Assembly: GCA_001769855.1 (NCBI GenBank)
Contig: MEPP01000030.1
Location: 62,001 to 126,000, forward strand
Source of the DNA: Bdellovibrionales bacterium GWA2_49_15
GTDB lineage: Bacteria; Bdellovibrionota; Bacteriovoracia; Bacteriovoracales; Bacteriovoracaceae
Direction of reading: 5' to 3'
DNA: 64,000 nt
Part shown: one piece after another, positions 52,097 through 61,593 of the stretch
Position numbering within the stretch: position 1 is the first letter of the stretch
Layout of the letters: each line of letters begins with the position of its first letter
Notes under the pieces: generated by a model
What the model saw: the letters and a program-made list of their open reading frames with translations, nothing else
Told to the model about the DNA's origin: nothing
Databases searched by the model: none
Made by a program: the position numbers and the translations under genes

Positions 52097-53209
52097 ATGC
52101 AAAATGCGCCCGAGGTGAAGAAGGAATACGCCGCAATTGGCGGGCAGGCCGTGATTGAGGGCGTGATGATGCGTTCTCCCCACGCCTTTGTCGTTGCCGT
52201 ACGGACTCCGGAAGGAAAAATTCGACTGCGACGTGATCAATGGTATGGTCTGGCCAATAGAGTTCCCTTCTTCAAAAAACCTTTTATTCGTGGAGTGCTG
52301 GTTTTGGTGGAAACCATGGCCAATGGCATCGTGTCTCTTAACTATTCAGCCAATATTGCCTTGGCCGAAGAGGAAAAAAAAGATGCCATAAAAAAAGGCC
52401 TGGATATGGCGGACTACGAGAAAAAAAGAAAGGCCAAAGAGAAAGTTTCCTGGAGCACCTATATCTCGATTGGTTTGTCCTTTATCTTCGGGATTGGATT
52501 ATTTGTTTTTCTGCCCCATGCAATTACGGCGGTGATTGAAAAATTTTTCGGTCAGGTGTGGGGACTGCAAAGCTTCGAGTTCCACGCGGTTGATGGCGTG
52601 ATCAAGGCCTGTATTTTTCTCCTCTATGTCATGCTGATCGGCCTTTTCCCTGATGTTCGACGTGTTTTTCAATATCATGGGGCCGAGCATAAATCGATCT
52701 CAACCTTTGAGGCCGGTGAAGGGATGTTAGTGGAAAACGCTAAAAAATATCCCACCTTTCATCCCCGCTGCGGTACCACCTTTGTCTTTTTTCTGCTTTT
52801 TATTTCGATCATTTTATTCAGTATTGTTTTCGCCATTTTTCCCATCGGCAAAGGTCTGCCCTTGATTGCCGGTCACGGCGTGGCAATTGTGTGCAAAATT
52901 TTGCTCACCTTTCCCATCGCCGGAATTGCCTATGAGTTTATTAAGTTAATGGGAAAATATGGTAAAACTCGTTGGGGCCAGACCATTTCTTACCCCGGCC
53001 GACTTTTACAGAAACTAACTACCCGCGAGCCGGATGAGCAGCAACTCGAGGTGGCCTTGGCTTCCATTCGAGCCGTGCTGCTGCTGGAAGAAAAATATAA
53101 TTTAAAAGATGCAAACCAGCGGGTTGTTGCTCTTGATGAAATCGAAATTGATCATCTGACCGATCTTTCCGATTCAAACCTGAAGTTAAAAGATTTTCTC
53201 GAACTCTAA
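52097..53209 (+). CDS. DUF1385 (YqhQ-like) membrane protein
   Basis: 370 residues. It has the DUF1385 N-terminal signature I-G-G-Q-A-V-I-E-G-V-M-M-R-S-P (near residue 14), several transmembrane helices (I-G-L-S-F-I-F-G-I-G-L-F-V-F, V-F-F-L-L-F-I-S-I-I-L-F-S-I-V) and the A-E-H-K-S-I-S-T-F-E motif near 195. The family has no proven function. Two bases after rho and 17 before prfA, it belongs to the operon; the rho-DUF1385-prfA order has no rpmE between rho and this gene. Confidence 0.92.
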   Translation: MQNAPEVKKEYAAIGGQAVIEGVMMRSPHAFVVAVRTPEGKIRLRRDQWYGLANRVPFFKKPFIRGVLVLVETMANGIVSLNYSANIALAEEEKKDAIKKGLDMADYEKKRKAKEKVSWSTYISIGLSFIFGIGLFVFLPHAITAVIEKFFGQVWGLQSFEFHAVDGVIKACIFLLYVMLIGLFPDVRRVFQYHGAEHKSISTFEAGEGMLVENAKKYPTFHPRCGTTFVFFLLFISIILFSIVFAIFPIGKGLPLIAGHGVAIVCKILLTFPIAGIAYEFIKLMGKYGKTRWGQTISYPGRLLQKLTTREPDEQQLEVALASIRAVLLLEEKYNLKDANQRVVALDEIEIDHLTDLSDSNLKLKDFLEL

Positions 53210-53226
53210 AACTCTAAAGTAAGATT

Positions 53227-54300
53227 ATGAGCATTTACGACAAACTTGAGAAAGTGGCCAGGCGGTTCGAAGAACTGACGGAAAAGATGGCTGATCCCAC
53301 ACTGTATGAGCGGCAAACGGAATATCGCGCCATCACCAGCGAACGGGCGCAGATTGAAGAGCTGGTGCAAACCTATCGTGAGTACAAGGCAAGCAAGCAG
53401 CAGCTGAGCGAAGCGCAGGAAATTTTAAAAAAAGAAAGTGACGAGGAATTGCGTTCCATGGCCAAGGAAGAGCTTTCGCTTTTGGAGAAAACAATTCCCG
53501 AGATAGAGCAACGCCTCAAGATTTTACTGCTCCCAAAAGATCCGCTGGATGAGAAAAACGTCATTGTGGAAATTCGCGCCGGAACGGGCGGGGATGAGGC
53601 CTCGATCTTTGTGGCGGATGTGTACCGCATGTACCAGAACTATTTTAGAACCTTGGGGTTTCGTTCTGAGGCGATCTCGGTTTCCGAGGGCGATCAGGGT
53701 TACAAAGAAATTATTTTTTCAGTCACCGGCGATAAAGTTTACTCCAAACTTAAATTTGAATCGGGCGTGCACCGAGTGCAGCGTGTGCCGAAAACTGAGG
53801 CCCAGGGAAGGATTCACACTTCAACTATTACGGTGGCGGTGATGCCTGAACCGGAAGAAGTCGAATTTGTTCTCAACATGAACGAGGTCAAGATTGAGGT
53901 CTTTCGCGCATCCGGTGCCGGTGGACAAAGTGTAAACACCACTGATTCGGCGGTTCGGGTTACTCACCTTCCCACCGGGACGGTGGTCGTTAACATGGAC
54001 CAGAAATCACAGTTAAAAAATAAGGCCAAGGCCTTACAAATTTTACGCACCAGAATTTATGATTCCATGGTGCAGGAAAAAAATGCAACCGAGGCCGCCG
54101 CCCGGCGCAGTCTAATCGGTACGGGAGATCGTTCCGAGCGAATTCGAACTTACAATTATCCCCAGGGCCGCCTGACAGATCATCGTATCGGCTTCACGCT
54201 GTATACCTTGGACCGGGTCATGGAGGGAGAGATGGGGGCCATCACCGATGCGCTCATGACCCATTATCAAGCTGAAATTTTGCAAGGGCAGGAAGAGTAG
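53227..54300 (+). CDS. prfA: Peptide chain release factor 1
   Basis: 357 residues, normal length. Helical domain 1, then the peptidyl-transferase motif G-A-G-G-Q-S-V-N-T (Gly232-Gly233-Gln234) and the codon-recognition region with P-x-T-like context before it (R-V-P-K-T-E-A-Q-G-R-I-H-T-S-T). It terminates translation at UAA and UAG. Gln234 is the residue methylated by PrmC, whose gene follows five bases downstream. Confidence 0.98.
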   Translation: MSIYDKLEKVARRFEELTEKMADPTLYERQTEYRAITSERAQIEELVQTYREYKASKQQLSEAQEILKKESDEELRSMAKEELSLLEKTIPEIEQRLKILLLPKDPLDEKNVIVEIRAGTGGDEASIFVADVYRMYQNYFRTLGFRSEAISVSEGDQGYKEIIFSVTGDKVYSKLKFESGVHRVQRVPKTEAQGRIHTSTITVAVMPEPEEVEFVLNMNEVKIEVFRASGAGGQSVNTTDSAVRVTHLPTGTVVVNMDQKSQLKNKAKALQILRTRIYDSMVQEKNATEAAARRSLIGTGDRSERIRTYNYPQGRLTDHRIGFTLYTLDRVMEGEMGAITDALMTHYQAEILQGQEE

Positions 54301-54305
54301 GCCCT

Positions 54306-55199
54306 TTGGAAACCCTGAAGCAGTACCTCAATCATTTTTATGAAAGAAATCAGGACCACTTACAAAGATGGTATCCCGGAATTTCCCTTCATCGACTCCA
54401 ATCAGAGTTGGCCCAGTACTTTATCTTCGATCTTCAGCAGGCCTTTATCCCGGGCGCCGATCCACGTCTGGCGCATTTTTTTGCCGGTTTGGAGAAGGGG
54501 ATTCCCTTGGAATACATGGCCGAAGAGGCCTTCTTTTATAATTTTTCTTTGCGCGTGGATCGACGCGTTCTCATTCCCAGAAAAGAAACGGAACTTTTAG
54601 TCGAGGGCGCTCTTGCCAGCTTGCACCAGCTGGCCCGCCAGGGGGAAACTTCGCTTCAGGTGGTCGATCTGGGAACAGGTTCCGGTGCCATCGCGCTGGC
54701 CCTGGCCATTAATTATCAGGAGACGGTCCCGCTTACCATTACCGCGGTGGATCTCTCGGCCCAGGCCCTAACCTTGGCGCGACAAAATGCCAGTCGGCTG
54801 CGCTACGCTCTTTCCCCTCACTGCACTCTCAGGTGGCACTGCGGGGATTGTTTAGAGTGGGATTTTTCGCAGGCACAGAAATTTAATCTCATCGTTTCGA
54901 ACCCCCCCTACATTAGGGAGAGTGAGAAGGAAACGATTCATCCCCAGGTTCTCCGATACGAACCTCCTTTGGCGCTTTTTTTAAAAGACGAAGAATATGA
55001 GGAATGGTACCGCCGATTTTTTACTCAAATCCAAACACATCTCACCGACTGCGGTGAGGCCTGGATCGAGGGAAGTGAAAATCATTTGGCCGGCCTGGCC
55101 GTTCTTGCGGGAAAATTAGGACTGCAGACGAAGCTAAAAAGAGATTATACTGACAGAGAACGTTTTCTTATTATGAAGGTGCCAGGTCCTTTTCGTTAA
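54306..55199 (+). CDS. prmC: Peptide chain release factor glutamine methyltransferase
   Basis: 297 residues from a TTG start. The N-terminal helical domain has R-V-L-I-P-R-K-E-T-E-L-L-V near residue 90. The S-adenosylmethionine motif V-V-D-L-G-T-G-S-G-A-I-A-L-A-L-A is at about 120-135, and the N-P-P-Y-I glutamine-binding motif at 199-203. It methylates the Gln of the release-factor GGQ loop. Its last six residues (V-P-G-P-F-R) and stop are encoded by the left arm of the palindrome at 55177-55231, suggesting the original C-terminus was replaced when that element arrived. Confidence 0.95.
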   Translation: METLKQYLNHFYERNQDHLQRWYPGISLHRLQSELAQYFIFDLQQAFIPGADPRLAHFFAGLEKGIPLEYMAEEAFFYNFSLRVDRRVLIPRKETELLVEGALASLHQLARQGETSLQVVDLGTGSGAIALALAINYQETVPLTITAVDLSAQALTLARQNASRLRYALSPHCTLRWHCGDCLEWDFSQAQKFNLIVSNPPYIRESEKETIHPQVLRYEPPLALFLKDEEYEEWYRRFFTQIQTHLTDCGEAWIEGSENHLAGLAVLAGKLGLQTKLKRDYTDRERFLIMKVPGPFR

Positions 55200-55231
55200 C
55201 CCTATGGGTTAACGAAAAGGACCTGGCACCT
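55177..55231. repeat. Perfect 26-bp-arm palindrome between prmC and murA
   Basis: The arms 55177-55202 and 55206-55231 are exact reverse complements around a 3-base TAT loop. The left arm starts AGGTGCCAGGTCCTTTT and supplies the last codons of prmC. Nothing like a T-run follows, and murA, the next operon gene, starts 13 bp later. Its outer 17 bases resemble the outer arm of the palindrome at 30694-30767 (both AGGT-R-CCA-K-G-W-CC then TTTT), so they appear to be two members of one repeat family. Confidence 0.75.
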
Positions 55232-55243
55232 AGCGGGGGAACT

Positions 55244-56494
55244 GTGGATAAATTGCGAATTACCGGCCCTTCCAGATTGTTGGGCGAGGTTCAGATTTCC
55301 AAGGCCAAGAATGCCTATTTGCCCATTTTGACCGCCGTGCTTTTGACCCCTCATGCGGTCAAATTGCGCGAAATTCCCCGCCTGCGCGACATCGATACTG
55401 CCTTTAAGCTACTGGAGAACTTAGGTGTTAAAATCAGCGGCAAAGGCCAGGTCGAGACCTGCTTTGATGCCGCCAATATTTCCAGTCTGGAGGCAACCTA
55501 CGATCTGGTAAAAACCATGCGCGCCTCCATCCTGGTGCTCGGGCCACTTTTGGCGCGCTTTAAAAAGGCCAAGGTGTCTCTTCCGGGCGGCTGTGCCATT
55601 GGGGCCCGGCCTATCGATATTCATCTGGTAAATTTAGAAAAGATGGGGGCAAAGATAGATTTAACCGGCGGATATGTGGAGGCCACCACCACCGGGTTAA
55701 AAGGTGCCAAATTGGTGCTATCATTTCCCTCGGTGGGCGCCACCGAAAATTTGATGATGGCCGCAGTCCTGGCGGAAGGTGAGACCATTATTGAAAATGC
55801 CGCGCTTGAGCCCGAGATCGATGATCTGGGAAATTTTCTCATTTCCATGGGGGCCAAAATTACCGGTCTTGGCAGTAAAATCATTCGCATCACTGGTGTC
55901 AAAACTTTGCGCCCGACGAACTATATGGCCATCGGGGATCGCATTGAGGCTTCCACCTATCTCATGGCGGCGCTTGTCGGCGAGGGTGATGTTTTCATTC
56001 GCGGAATCAACCCGGTTTTCCTCGAGAGCGTTATTTCTCTTCTGACGGATGCCGGTGCCAATATCGAATGTGGTCCTGACTGGATTCATGTCATGCCCTC
56101 AAACTTGAAGGCCATCAAAATTGATACCGCGCCTTTTCCTGGATTTCCTACTGATGTTCAGGCGCAGCTGACGGCCCTTTGTACTCAGATTAAAGGGACC
56201 TCGATAATTACGGAGCATATTTTTGAAAACCGTTTTATGCATGTGCCGGAACTTGCCCGCCTTGGCACCCGCATTGAGCTGAAAGGAAATTCTGCCATCA
56301 TCGAAGGGCCGACTTCCCTGGTGGCAGCGCCTGTGATGTGCACCGATCTGCGCGCCTCTGCGGCACTGATCATCGCCGCCATCGCCGCCCAGGGAACCAC
56401 GGATATTCAGCGGGTCTATCATCTCGATCGTGGTTATGAAAATCTGGATGGCAAGCTGCGGGCCTTGGGTGTCAAAGTGGAACGGGTAAAATAA
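55244..56494 (+). CDS. murA: UDP-N-acetylglucosamine 1-carboxyvinyltransferase
   Basis: 416 residues from a GTG (GGGGA before it). It starts MDKLRITGPSRLLGEVQIS and then has Lys22-Asn23, the conserved substrate-binding pair. The usual S-G-A-K reads S-K-A-K here, an unusual residue beside the active Lys. The catalytic Cys117 lies in L-P-G-G-C-A-I-G-A-R-P, so the enzyme should be fosfomycin-sensitive. F-P-T-D-V-Q-A-Q near 308 contains the Asp base, and C-T-D-L-R-A-S-A and H-L-D-R-G-Y-E near the end close the family pattern. It catalyses the first committed step of peptidoglycan precursor synthesis. Last gene of the rho operon. Confidence 0.97.
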   Translation: MDKLRITGPSRLLGEVQISKAKNAYLPILTAVLLTPHAVKLREIPRLRDIDTAFKLLENLGVKISGKGQVETCFDAANISSLEATYDLVKTMRASILVLGPLLARFKKAKVSLPGGCAIGARPIDIHLVNLEKMGAKIDLTGGYVEATTTGLKGAKLVLSFPSVGATENLMMAAVLAEGETIIENAALEPEIDDLGNFLISMGAKITGLGSKIIRITGVKTLRPTNYMAIGDRIEASTYLMAALVGEGDVFIRGINPVFLESVISLLTDAGANIECGPDWIHVMPSNLKAIKIDTAPFPGFPTDVQAQLTALCTQIKGTSIITEHIFENRFMHVPELARLGTRIELKGNSAIIEGPTSLVAAPVMCTDLRASAALIIAAIAAQGTTDIQRVYHLDRGYENLDGKLRALGVKVERVK

Positions 56495-56498
56495 TTTT

Positions 56499-56942
56499 TT
56501 AAAAAAAGAAGAAGAGACTGCGGGGCCTTTCTTCACCCGCTTTTTTGGGATCGGCGAGTGAACGCAACTGCTCAATGTACTTCAAGAGCGCGCGATTGAT
56601 GTCGGCGACAAATTTCTCACCACTTACAGATTCTCCGGATTTAGACACGTCCTGGTCCAGGGCGGCCTGCTGAACCTTCAGCATAAACTGCTCCTGCCAT
56701 TCTCGGGGAACCAGGGACCATTGCTGCTTAAACTGACTGGTTTCCTCGTCTATATAGCGTAAATAGGTGCGGGTCTCTTTAAAAAAAGAATGCTTGATCA
56801 AGACTCTTCCCAGGGTTGCCTCTCGTATCTTGGTAAAATGAAAGCTGACATCGTTCTTATAACGATTCCAGTCAACTTCTCGCTTAAAAAGGCCACAGCT
56901 AGAGATGAGCAAAATTAGCAAAAAGGCCAAAATTGTTTTCAC
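56499..56942 (-). CDS. Lipoprotein of unknown function
   Basis: 147 residues. The signal MKTILAFLLILLISSC has a lipobox I-S-S-C. The mature part is helical and charged (V-D-W-N-R-Y-K-N-D-V-S-F-H-F), ending in a Phe run. No family recognised. Its stop is four bases from the end of the converging murA, and a low-complexity A-rich stretch (AAAAAAAGAAGAAGAG) forms its last codons. Confidence 0.7.
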   Translation of the reverse strand: MKTILAFLLILLISSCGLFKREVDWNRYKNDVSFHFTKIREATLGRVLIKHSFFKETRTYLRYIDEETSQFKQQWSLVPREWQEQFMLKVQQAALDQDVSKSGESVSGEKFVADINRALLKYIEQLRSLADPKKAGEERPRSLFFFF

Positions 56943-57000
56943 AAAACCTCACTGATTCCTCGATATTACCACTCATTTTTAAAGGGAGATATCCGAAAAG

Positions 57001-60000
57001 TTGACGGGGGCGCGGGTGCGATTATTTTTAATAATCTTGTTAATGTTATTTTCGGCGCAGCTGATGGGGGAAATTCAGGTTGTGGCCTCACGCTCGGAAG
57101 TTGGCGGGGTTTGGAATAATTTTACCGGCGACCGCAATCTCTACCAGGCCAGGCTCGATTCAACTCGCGGCGTGGTGATCCTTGAAAAATTTGCCACCAA
57201 TACCCAGCTCAATCCCAGGACCTTGGTTTGGCAGAGAGAGTATCCGTTGCATACCCCCGAAGAGCTGGCGCGCGCCACGGAAGAGATGCGAAAAATTGAG
57301 CTGTCCTGGCCGCTTGAAACCTATTACCGTCTCCATGCCAGAGATTGTCTGGCGCTCATCTTTTCCATTCCCGTCGGCAATCTATTTAACCTGGCCGATC
57401 AGACTCGCCAAATCGTCTCGCGTTTAGAGGCCCCCAGCGAGGATTTCAATATTAAGCGCTTGGTAAAATTTACTCCGGCCTGTGGCTCCCCGCCCTTTTA
57501 TCTGGGGGCCGTGCTGACTCACGATCACAAGATCAAGCGCTTTGCCATCGTGTCCGAAACTGGCGCCCCCTTGCCTTTAAGAGTCGAGCGGGAAAACGGT
57601 CAGCTCCTGATCAAAAATCAAACCACCACTTTGGTTCGCATTTCAGGGCAAAATAGCTTTGACTCTGAGTCTGGAGGGGAGTTTACCGCCTCGCTCATCA
57701 CGGACTGCGCCCGAGGATTATATAAAACCTACGATTTTGAGATTCGGCGACGCCGGCATAATGGTAATTTTGTCTGGTCCCTGTTGTTTTTCCAGGAACT
57801 CGACGGCCGTATCTCCCTCTCCAATGATCGCGACCCGGAGTTTGATGTCGGCCAGGCCATCGCTCAGGCACCCGTGGATCTGGTGACCGGAGTATTGGAC
57901 GGGATTTTTGGGACGTTGATCTGGAATATCTTTGTCTCAGGTTCCACCAAAAGACAAATGGTGGAGAACAGCATTTACGATGAGGCCAAAAAAAATGAAA
58001 CCATGAGTTCGACTTTTTCCGACCAGGAGCTGCGTGCCTTGGCCCATCGGATTGCCAGCAATGCCTCACTGCCTTGGTTCGCCCCTTTTTCCGGCACCGA
58101 TGGAATTAAAAAACGGGCCGCCATGGAATTTGCTTTTGAGCTGGTGAAAAAAATCGCGCTGGAAAAGTTACCGGAAGGTTCCCTCCCCGACATGGCCAAC
58201 GGGGTCGCCATTCACGCCACCCGGGACCTAGAGCAATGTTTAAGAGCGGCCAGCTCATCGGGCGAAATTGACGTCTGCGTTGCCAAATTCGCCCGCTCCG
58301 CCCCCTATCGCGTGGGGCGCGAGCTCTTAACCATCCATATAGAGACCGGACTGCGAGGCCAGGGTCTGAACACTCAGCAGAGAAGGGGAATTGTCGCGAC
58401 CTCCCTTAAGCGTTTTGATCAATGTTCCCAAAGCAATTATTTTCGCCCCTATGATGAGCACATCAAACAACTTGCCTCCAGAAGAAGGAGTGGCCACACC
58501 GCTCGCCCCGCCGGTCAGAGGAGACCGGTGCGTCGGGGTTTTGTGGATGATGAGCTACCTTTCAACGCAAACAACGTCATCATGAGCTGTCTCTTCCAAG
58601 GTGTCATGGATGGTGTGGATGAGGCCACCACCTTAGGCGTGGATGAGATGCTTCGCCCCTTGATGGCCGACCCCGCCGCGCGAACCGCCAAGCGCGAGAG
58701 CTTGGTCAGGGCCATGCGCCAGTGTCTCACCTCGGCCGGTTACTTTGTTCAAACCGAGAACTTCCGGCAGTACAATCATAATCATCTGCAGAGCTTGGAG
58801 GTGGAACAATTTCAGACCAAGCTCAATGAGTGTGTTGCCGCCACCAAAGTAAAAACCGCTGAGGTGGTGATCGAAAGACAGGTGGCCACCAATAGCGGTT
58901 TGATCACCGCCACCAGGGATAACCCCGCCCAGCGCGAGCAGGTCATTCAGCTCACCTTGAGTGAAGGGCTACGACCTTGCCTGGCGGCCCAGAGAGGAAT
59001 TCCTGACCCCGCGAAATGCACCACCATGGCCCAAAACGTCGCCACGAGGGAGTCATTTATTTTAATTTTGCAAGATAATCTCGCCACTGAAATGGGGAGA
59101 GACACCTCGGCGTACAACTGGGCCTTGCGCGAAGTCGGCCTGGGAAATGTCGAGCCCCGACCCTATAGCTTTAATTTGCGGAAATGCTTTGATGATCGTC
59201 GCGCCGTTCTCCTCACTTCCCTGGCCCGCGACGGATCCACTATTCCCACCGATGATTTTTCCAATGCCAACTGCATTACCCGCGCGATTATGGAGCTGGC
59301 GCCTGAAATGGTGAGACAAAAATATTTAAAAACGCTACGGGAAAAGCCTGACCTGAAAAATATCCCGGCCCTGCGCGATCCGGCCCTGATTACCGAGATG
59401 GGGCAAAAGATGAAGCAGTGTCTCTTTGAGGAGCTAAAATCTTTCGATACGGTCGATGCCTTGAGTGCCGCCCTTGAAGGTGCCCAGGCCCGTTGTACCG
59501 TTTCCCTCTACAAGGAAATTCTCCCCCGCGTGATCGAGATGGCCATGAATCAGAAGTTGCTTCAGGTCGTGCCGGACGAAGCGCGACGCCGCGAGCTGGT
59601 GGCACGTCTGAAGGCCGATTTTTCCGGCCGCATTCAGGGCCTTGATTCCGAAGCCGCTATCATGGCCCAGGTCGATGCCTTCACCGCCGATGCCACGATG
59701 GAAATTGTGAAACAATCCCTGCGCTGGTCGGTTGCGGATAACCTGCCCGGGAGTGAGGCAAGACAAAATACTTTGAGTGATCAAATTATTGCTCAGGTTG
59801 TGACCCCCGCCTGGGAGACCCGGATGAGGGCCGCCATCGCGGCCGGTGACGATGCTCTTCAAAGTAAGCTTCAGGCCCAGATAAAAAAGACCGCCGCCCC
59901 GCTCATTATGGAAAGTGCCTTGCCTGAACGATTGCGTGAGCACGTGACCAGTGCCGGCACACGCACCACCATTACCAGGGGAGTGGTTCAGGAATACCGT

Positions 60001-61494
60001 CGGTGCCTGGGCAGGATAAAAGACGATGCGCGAGATTTTGAGCAGAAATTCCAACAGTGTGCGGTGGCGGCAACCAATGGTGCCACCCGCGCCATCTTCG
60101 AAGTTTCGCTGGGTAGTGCGCTGGAGTCATATTTTCCAGTATTAACCGGAACTCCCGCGGAAATTTCCGGTAACCGGGCCGCCCAACGCCAGATAAAATC
60201 CCGTCTTCTGGTCAGCGGGCTTTGGACTGAAATTGCCCGCGCTAATGCCGCAGGACCCAGGGCGGTCGCGCGGCTTGGTGATATCTTTAAGGTGCGCGCG
60301 GGACGGGAAGTTGCCCTGGTTTTAGTGGAACGCGAGCTCTATCGCTCCTTGACCGGCGACATTCGAGAACGTGTGGTTCCCAGGGCCCAGGCCAATGCCC
60401 GCGCCTGCTTTCAAAATATTGAGGACAAGTTGACCAGACGCGAGACCGTCAATATTCAGGTGGCCATGGATAGCTGCTCTAAAAAAATAAAAGTTGAAAC
60501 CGCCGCCATAGCGCTGATGGAAAGCTTCGAGAACAGTCTGGGATTTTTGAGTAACCAACCCGCACGCACCGGCCCGGTTCTGACGAATGCGCGCCAGTTC
60601 TTTGATCGCTGTGTTGCCGGCTATACCGGTTGGACAGAGGCCCAGATGGAAGCGCGACTGAATGAATGTATGTCCAAGACCGTCATCTACTTTGCCCAGC
60701 ACCTGGCCCAGGCGACTCTTGATTATATGGCCCCGATTCGCGCGGGCAATCCGGTGGCCATGCCCGCCTTCCGCGCCTGCCTGGATACGATAGAGGGGCA
60801 AGTGAGTCGCGTCCTGACCTGGGTCAAAGACGAGGTTGAGAAATGCACCAACAATGTTTTAAAACCCAATCTGAAGTTGGAAATCCATCGTTTTTATAAC
60901 ACCAAGATTCCCGGCAATTTAAGTGGCGGTGAGCGCGCGGTGGTGGAAGACGGCTTCACCATGCTCACCCCCATCTTTGATGGAAAAATTATTTCCACCG
61001 GCAGCGCCGCCACGGATCCGATCAGCAGTATGGGGGATACCTTTACACAGCTGGCCGGATTCCTGGGAGACTCGGCCCGATTCGATCAGGTCACTACCCA
61101 GAGACGCATTACCTCATTCAAGGTTCACATGCGCTCACGCCTGAGCGGCACGAGCACCATGACGGATAAGCAGTTTATCGAGGAGCTGGTGCGCTCGGAC
61201 CTCATGACCACCATGATCGAGGGCTACATTGCGGAAAAAATTATTGCCAAGGCCGATGAACTCGGTCTGGGTGATCAGGCAAGGCGACGAGTTGTTTCGC
61301 CCGAAAATATGCAGGCCATCTTTGAGCGAAATGCCACCGGTCGAGACATTATGGATACCATTAAACGCGAGGTGGTACGACCTCTTCTGGCCGGCACCCC
61401 GATGAACGTCGTCATGGCCAAGGTAAAGAGCGATATCATGATAGAGGTCAATCGTCGCATTGCCGACATTAAGCGCGCCATCTCGCCTTTCTAG
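57001..61494 (+). CDS. 1497-residue secreted protein with about ten Cys-pair helical repeats
   Basis: From a TTG (AGGGAGATA 15-23 bases upstream) with a signal peptide (R-L-F-L-I-I-L-L-M-L-F-S-A-Q-L). Residues 24-290 look beta-rich. Residues 400-1300 are helical and carry Cys pairs at 413/426, 475/530, 574/611, 660/673, 729/758, 807/832, 1002/1020, 1136/1159, 1204/1223 and 1260/1282, mostly in the form [RKQ]-x-C-[LFV] followed 13 to 37 residues later by x-C-x. This suggests antiparallel helical hairpins each locked by a disulfide. The C-terminal 200 residues lack Cys. I do not recognise any named family, and no transmembrane anchor is seen beyond the signal. It may be a periplasmic or surface scaffold. 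The next gene encodes a cell-wall-type hydrolase. Confidence 0.8.
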   Translation: MTGARVRLFLIILLMLFSAQLMGEIQVVASRSEVGGVWNNFTGDRNLYQARLDSTRGVVILEKFATNTQLNPRTLVWQREYPLHTPEELARATEEMRKIELSWPLETYYRLHARDCLALIFSIPVGNLFNLADQTRQIVSRLEAPSEDFNIKRLVKFTPACGSPPFYLGAVLTHDHKIKRFAIVSETGAPLPLRVERENGQLLIKNQTTTLVRISGQNSFDSESGGEFTASLITDCARGLYKTYDFEIRRRRHNGNFVWSLLFFQELDGRISLSNDRDPEFDVGQAIAQAPVDLVTGVLDGIFGTLIWNIFVSGSTKRQMVENSIYDEAKKNETMSSTFSDQELRALAHRIASNASLPWFAPFSGTDGIKKRAAMEFAFELVKKIALEKLPEGSLPDMANGVAIHATRDLEQCLRAASSSGEIDVCVAKFARSAPYRVGRELLTIHIETGLRGQGLNTQQRRGIVATSLKRFDQCSQSNYFRPYDEHIKQLASRRRSGHTARPAGQRRPVRRGFVDDELPFNANNVIMSCLFQGVMDGVDEATTLGVDEMLRPLMADPAARTAKRESLVRAMRQCLTSAGYFVQTENFRQYNHNHLQSLEVEQFQTKLNECVAATKVKTAEVVIERQVATNSGLITATRDNPAQREQVIQLTLSEGLRPCLAAQRGIPDPAKCTTMAQNVATRESFILILQDNLATEMGRDTSAYNWALREVGLGNVEPRPYSFNLRKCFDDRRAVLLTSLARDGSTIPTDDFSNANCITRAIMELAPEMVRQKYLKTLREKPDLKNIPALRDPALITEMGQKMKQCLFEELKSFDTVDALSAALEGAQARCTVSLYKEILPRVIEMAMNQKLLQVVPDEARRRELVARLKADFSGRIQGLDSEAAIMAQVDAFTADATMEIVKQSLRWSVADNLPGSEARQNTLSDQIIAQVVTPAWETRMRAAIAAGDDALQSKLQAQIKKTAAPLIMESALPERLREHVTSAGTRTTITRGVVQEYRRCLGRIKDDARDFEQKFQQCAVAATNGATRAIFEVSLGSALESYFPVLTGTPAEISGNRAAQRQIKSRLLVSGLWTEIARANAAGPRAVARLGDIFKVRAGREVALVLVERELYRSLTGDIRERVVPRAQANARACFQNIEDKLTRRETVNIQVAMDSCSKKIKVETAAIALMESFENSLGFLSNQPARTGPVLTNARQFFDRCVAGYTGWTEAQMEARLNECMSKTVIYFAQHLAQATLDYMAPIRAGNPVAMPAFRACLDTIEGQVSRVLTWVKDEVEKCTNNVLKPNLKLEIHRFYNTKIPGNLSGGERAVVEDGFTMLTPIFDGKIISTGSAATDPISSMGDTFTQLAGFLGDSARFDQVTTQRRITSFKVHMRSRLSGTSTMTDKQFIEELVRSDLMTTMIEGYIAEKIIAKADELGLGDQARRRVVSPENMQAIFERNATGRDIMDTIKREVVRPLLAGTPMNVVMAKVKSDIMIEVNRRIADIKRAISPF

Positions 61495-61593
61495 AGTGCG
61501 GCAAGCAGCCGTCCGTAACTTATTTACACACCTCTCGTTCCCTCGCCAGGGGTGGAGTAAGATCACCCAAAAAACAGTTCTTAGGAGCCGATC

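Noticed and set aside
59434-60054. 206-codon open frame on the minus strand
   Set aside because: It lies wholly within the giant Cys-repeat gene, which shows consistent coding features; a high-GC antisense shadow.
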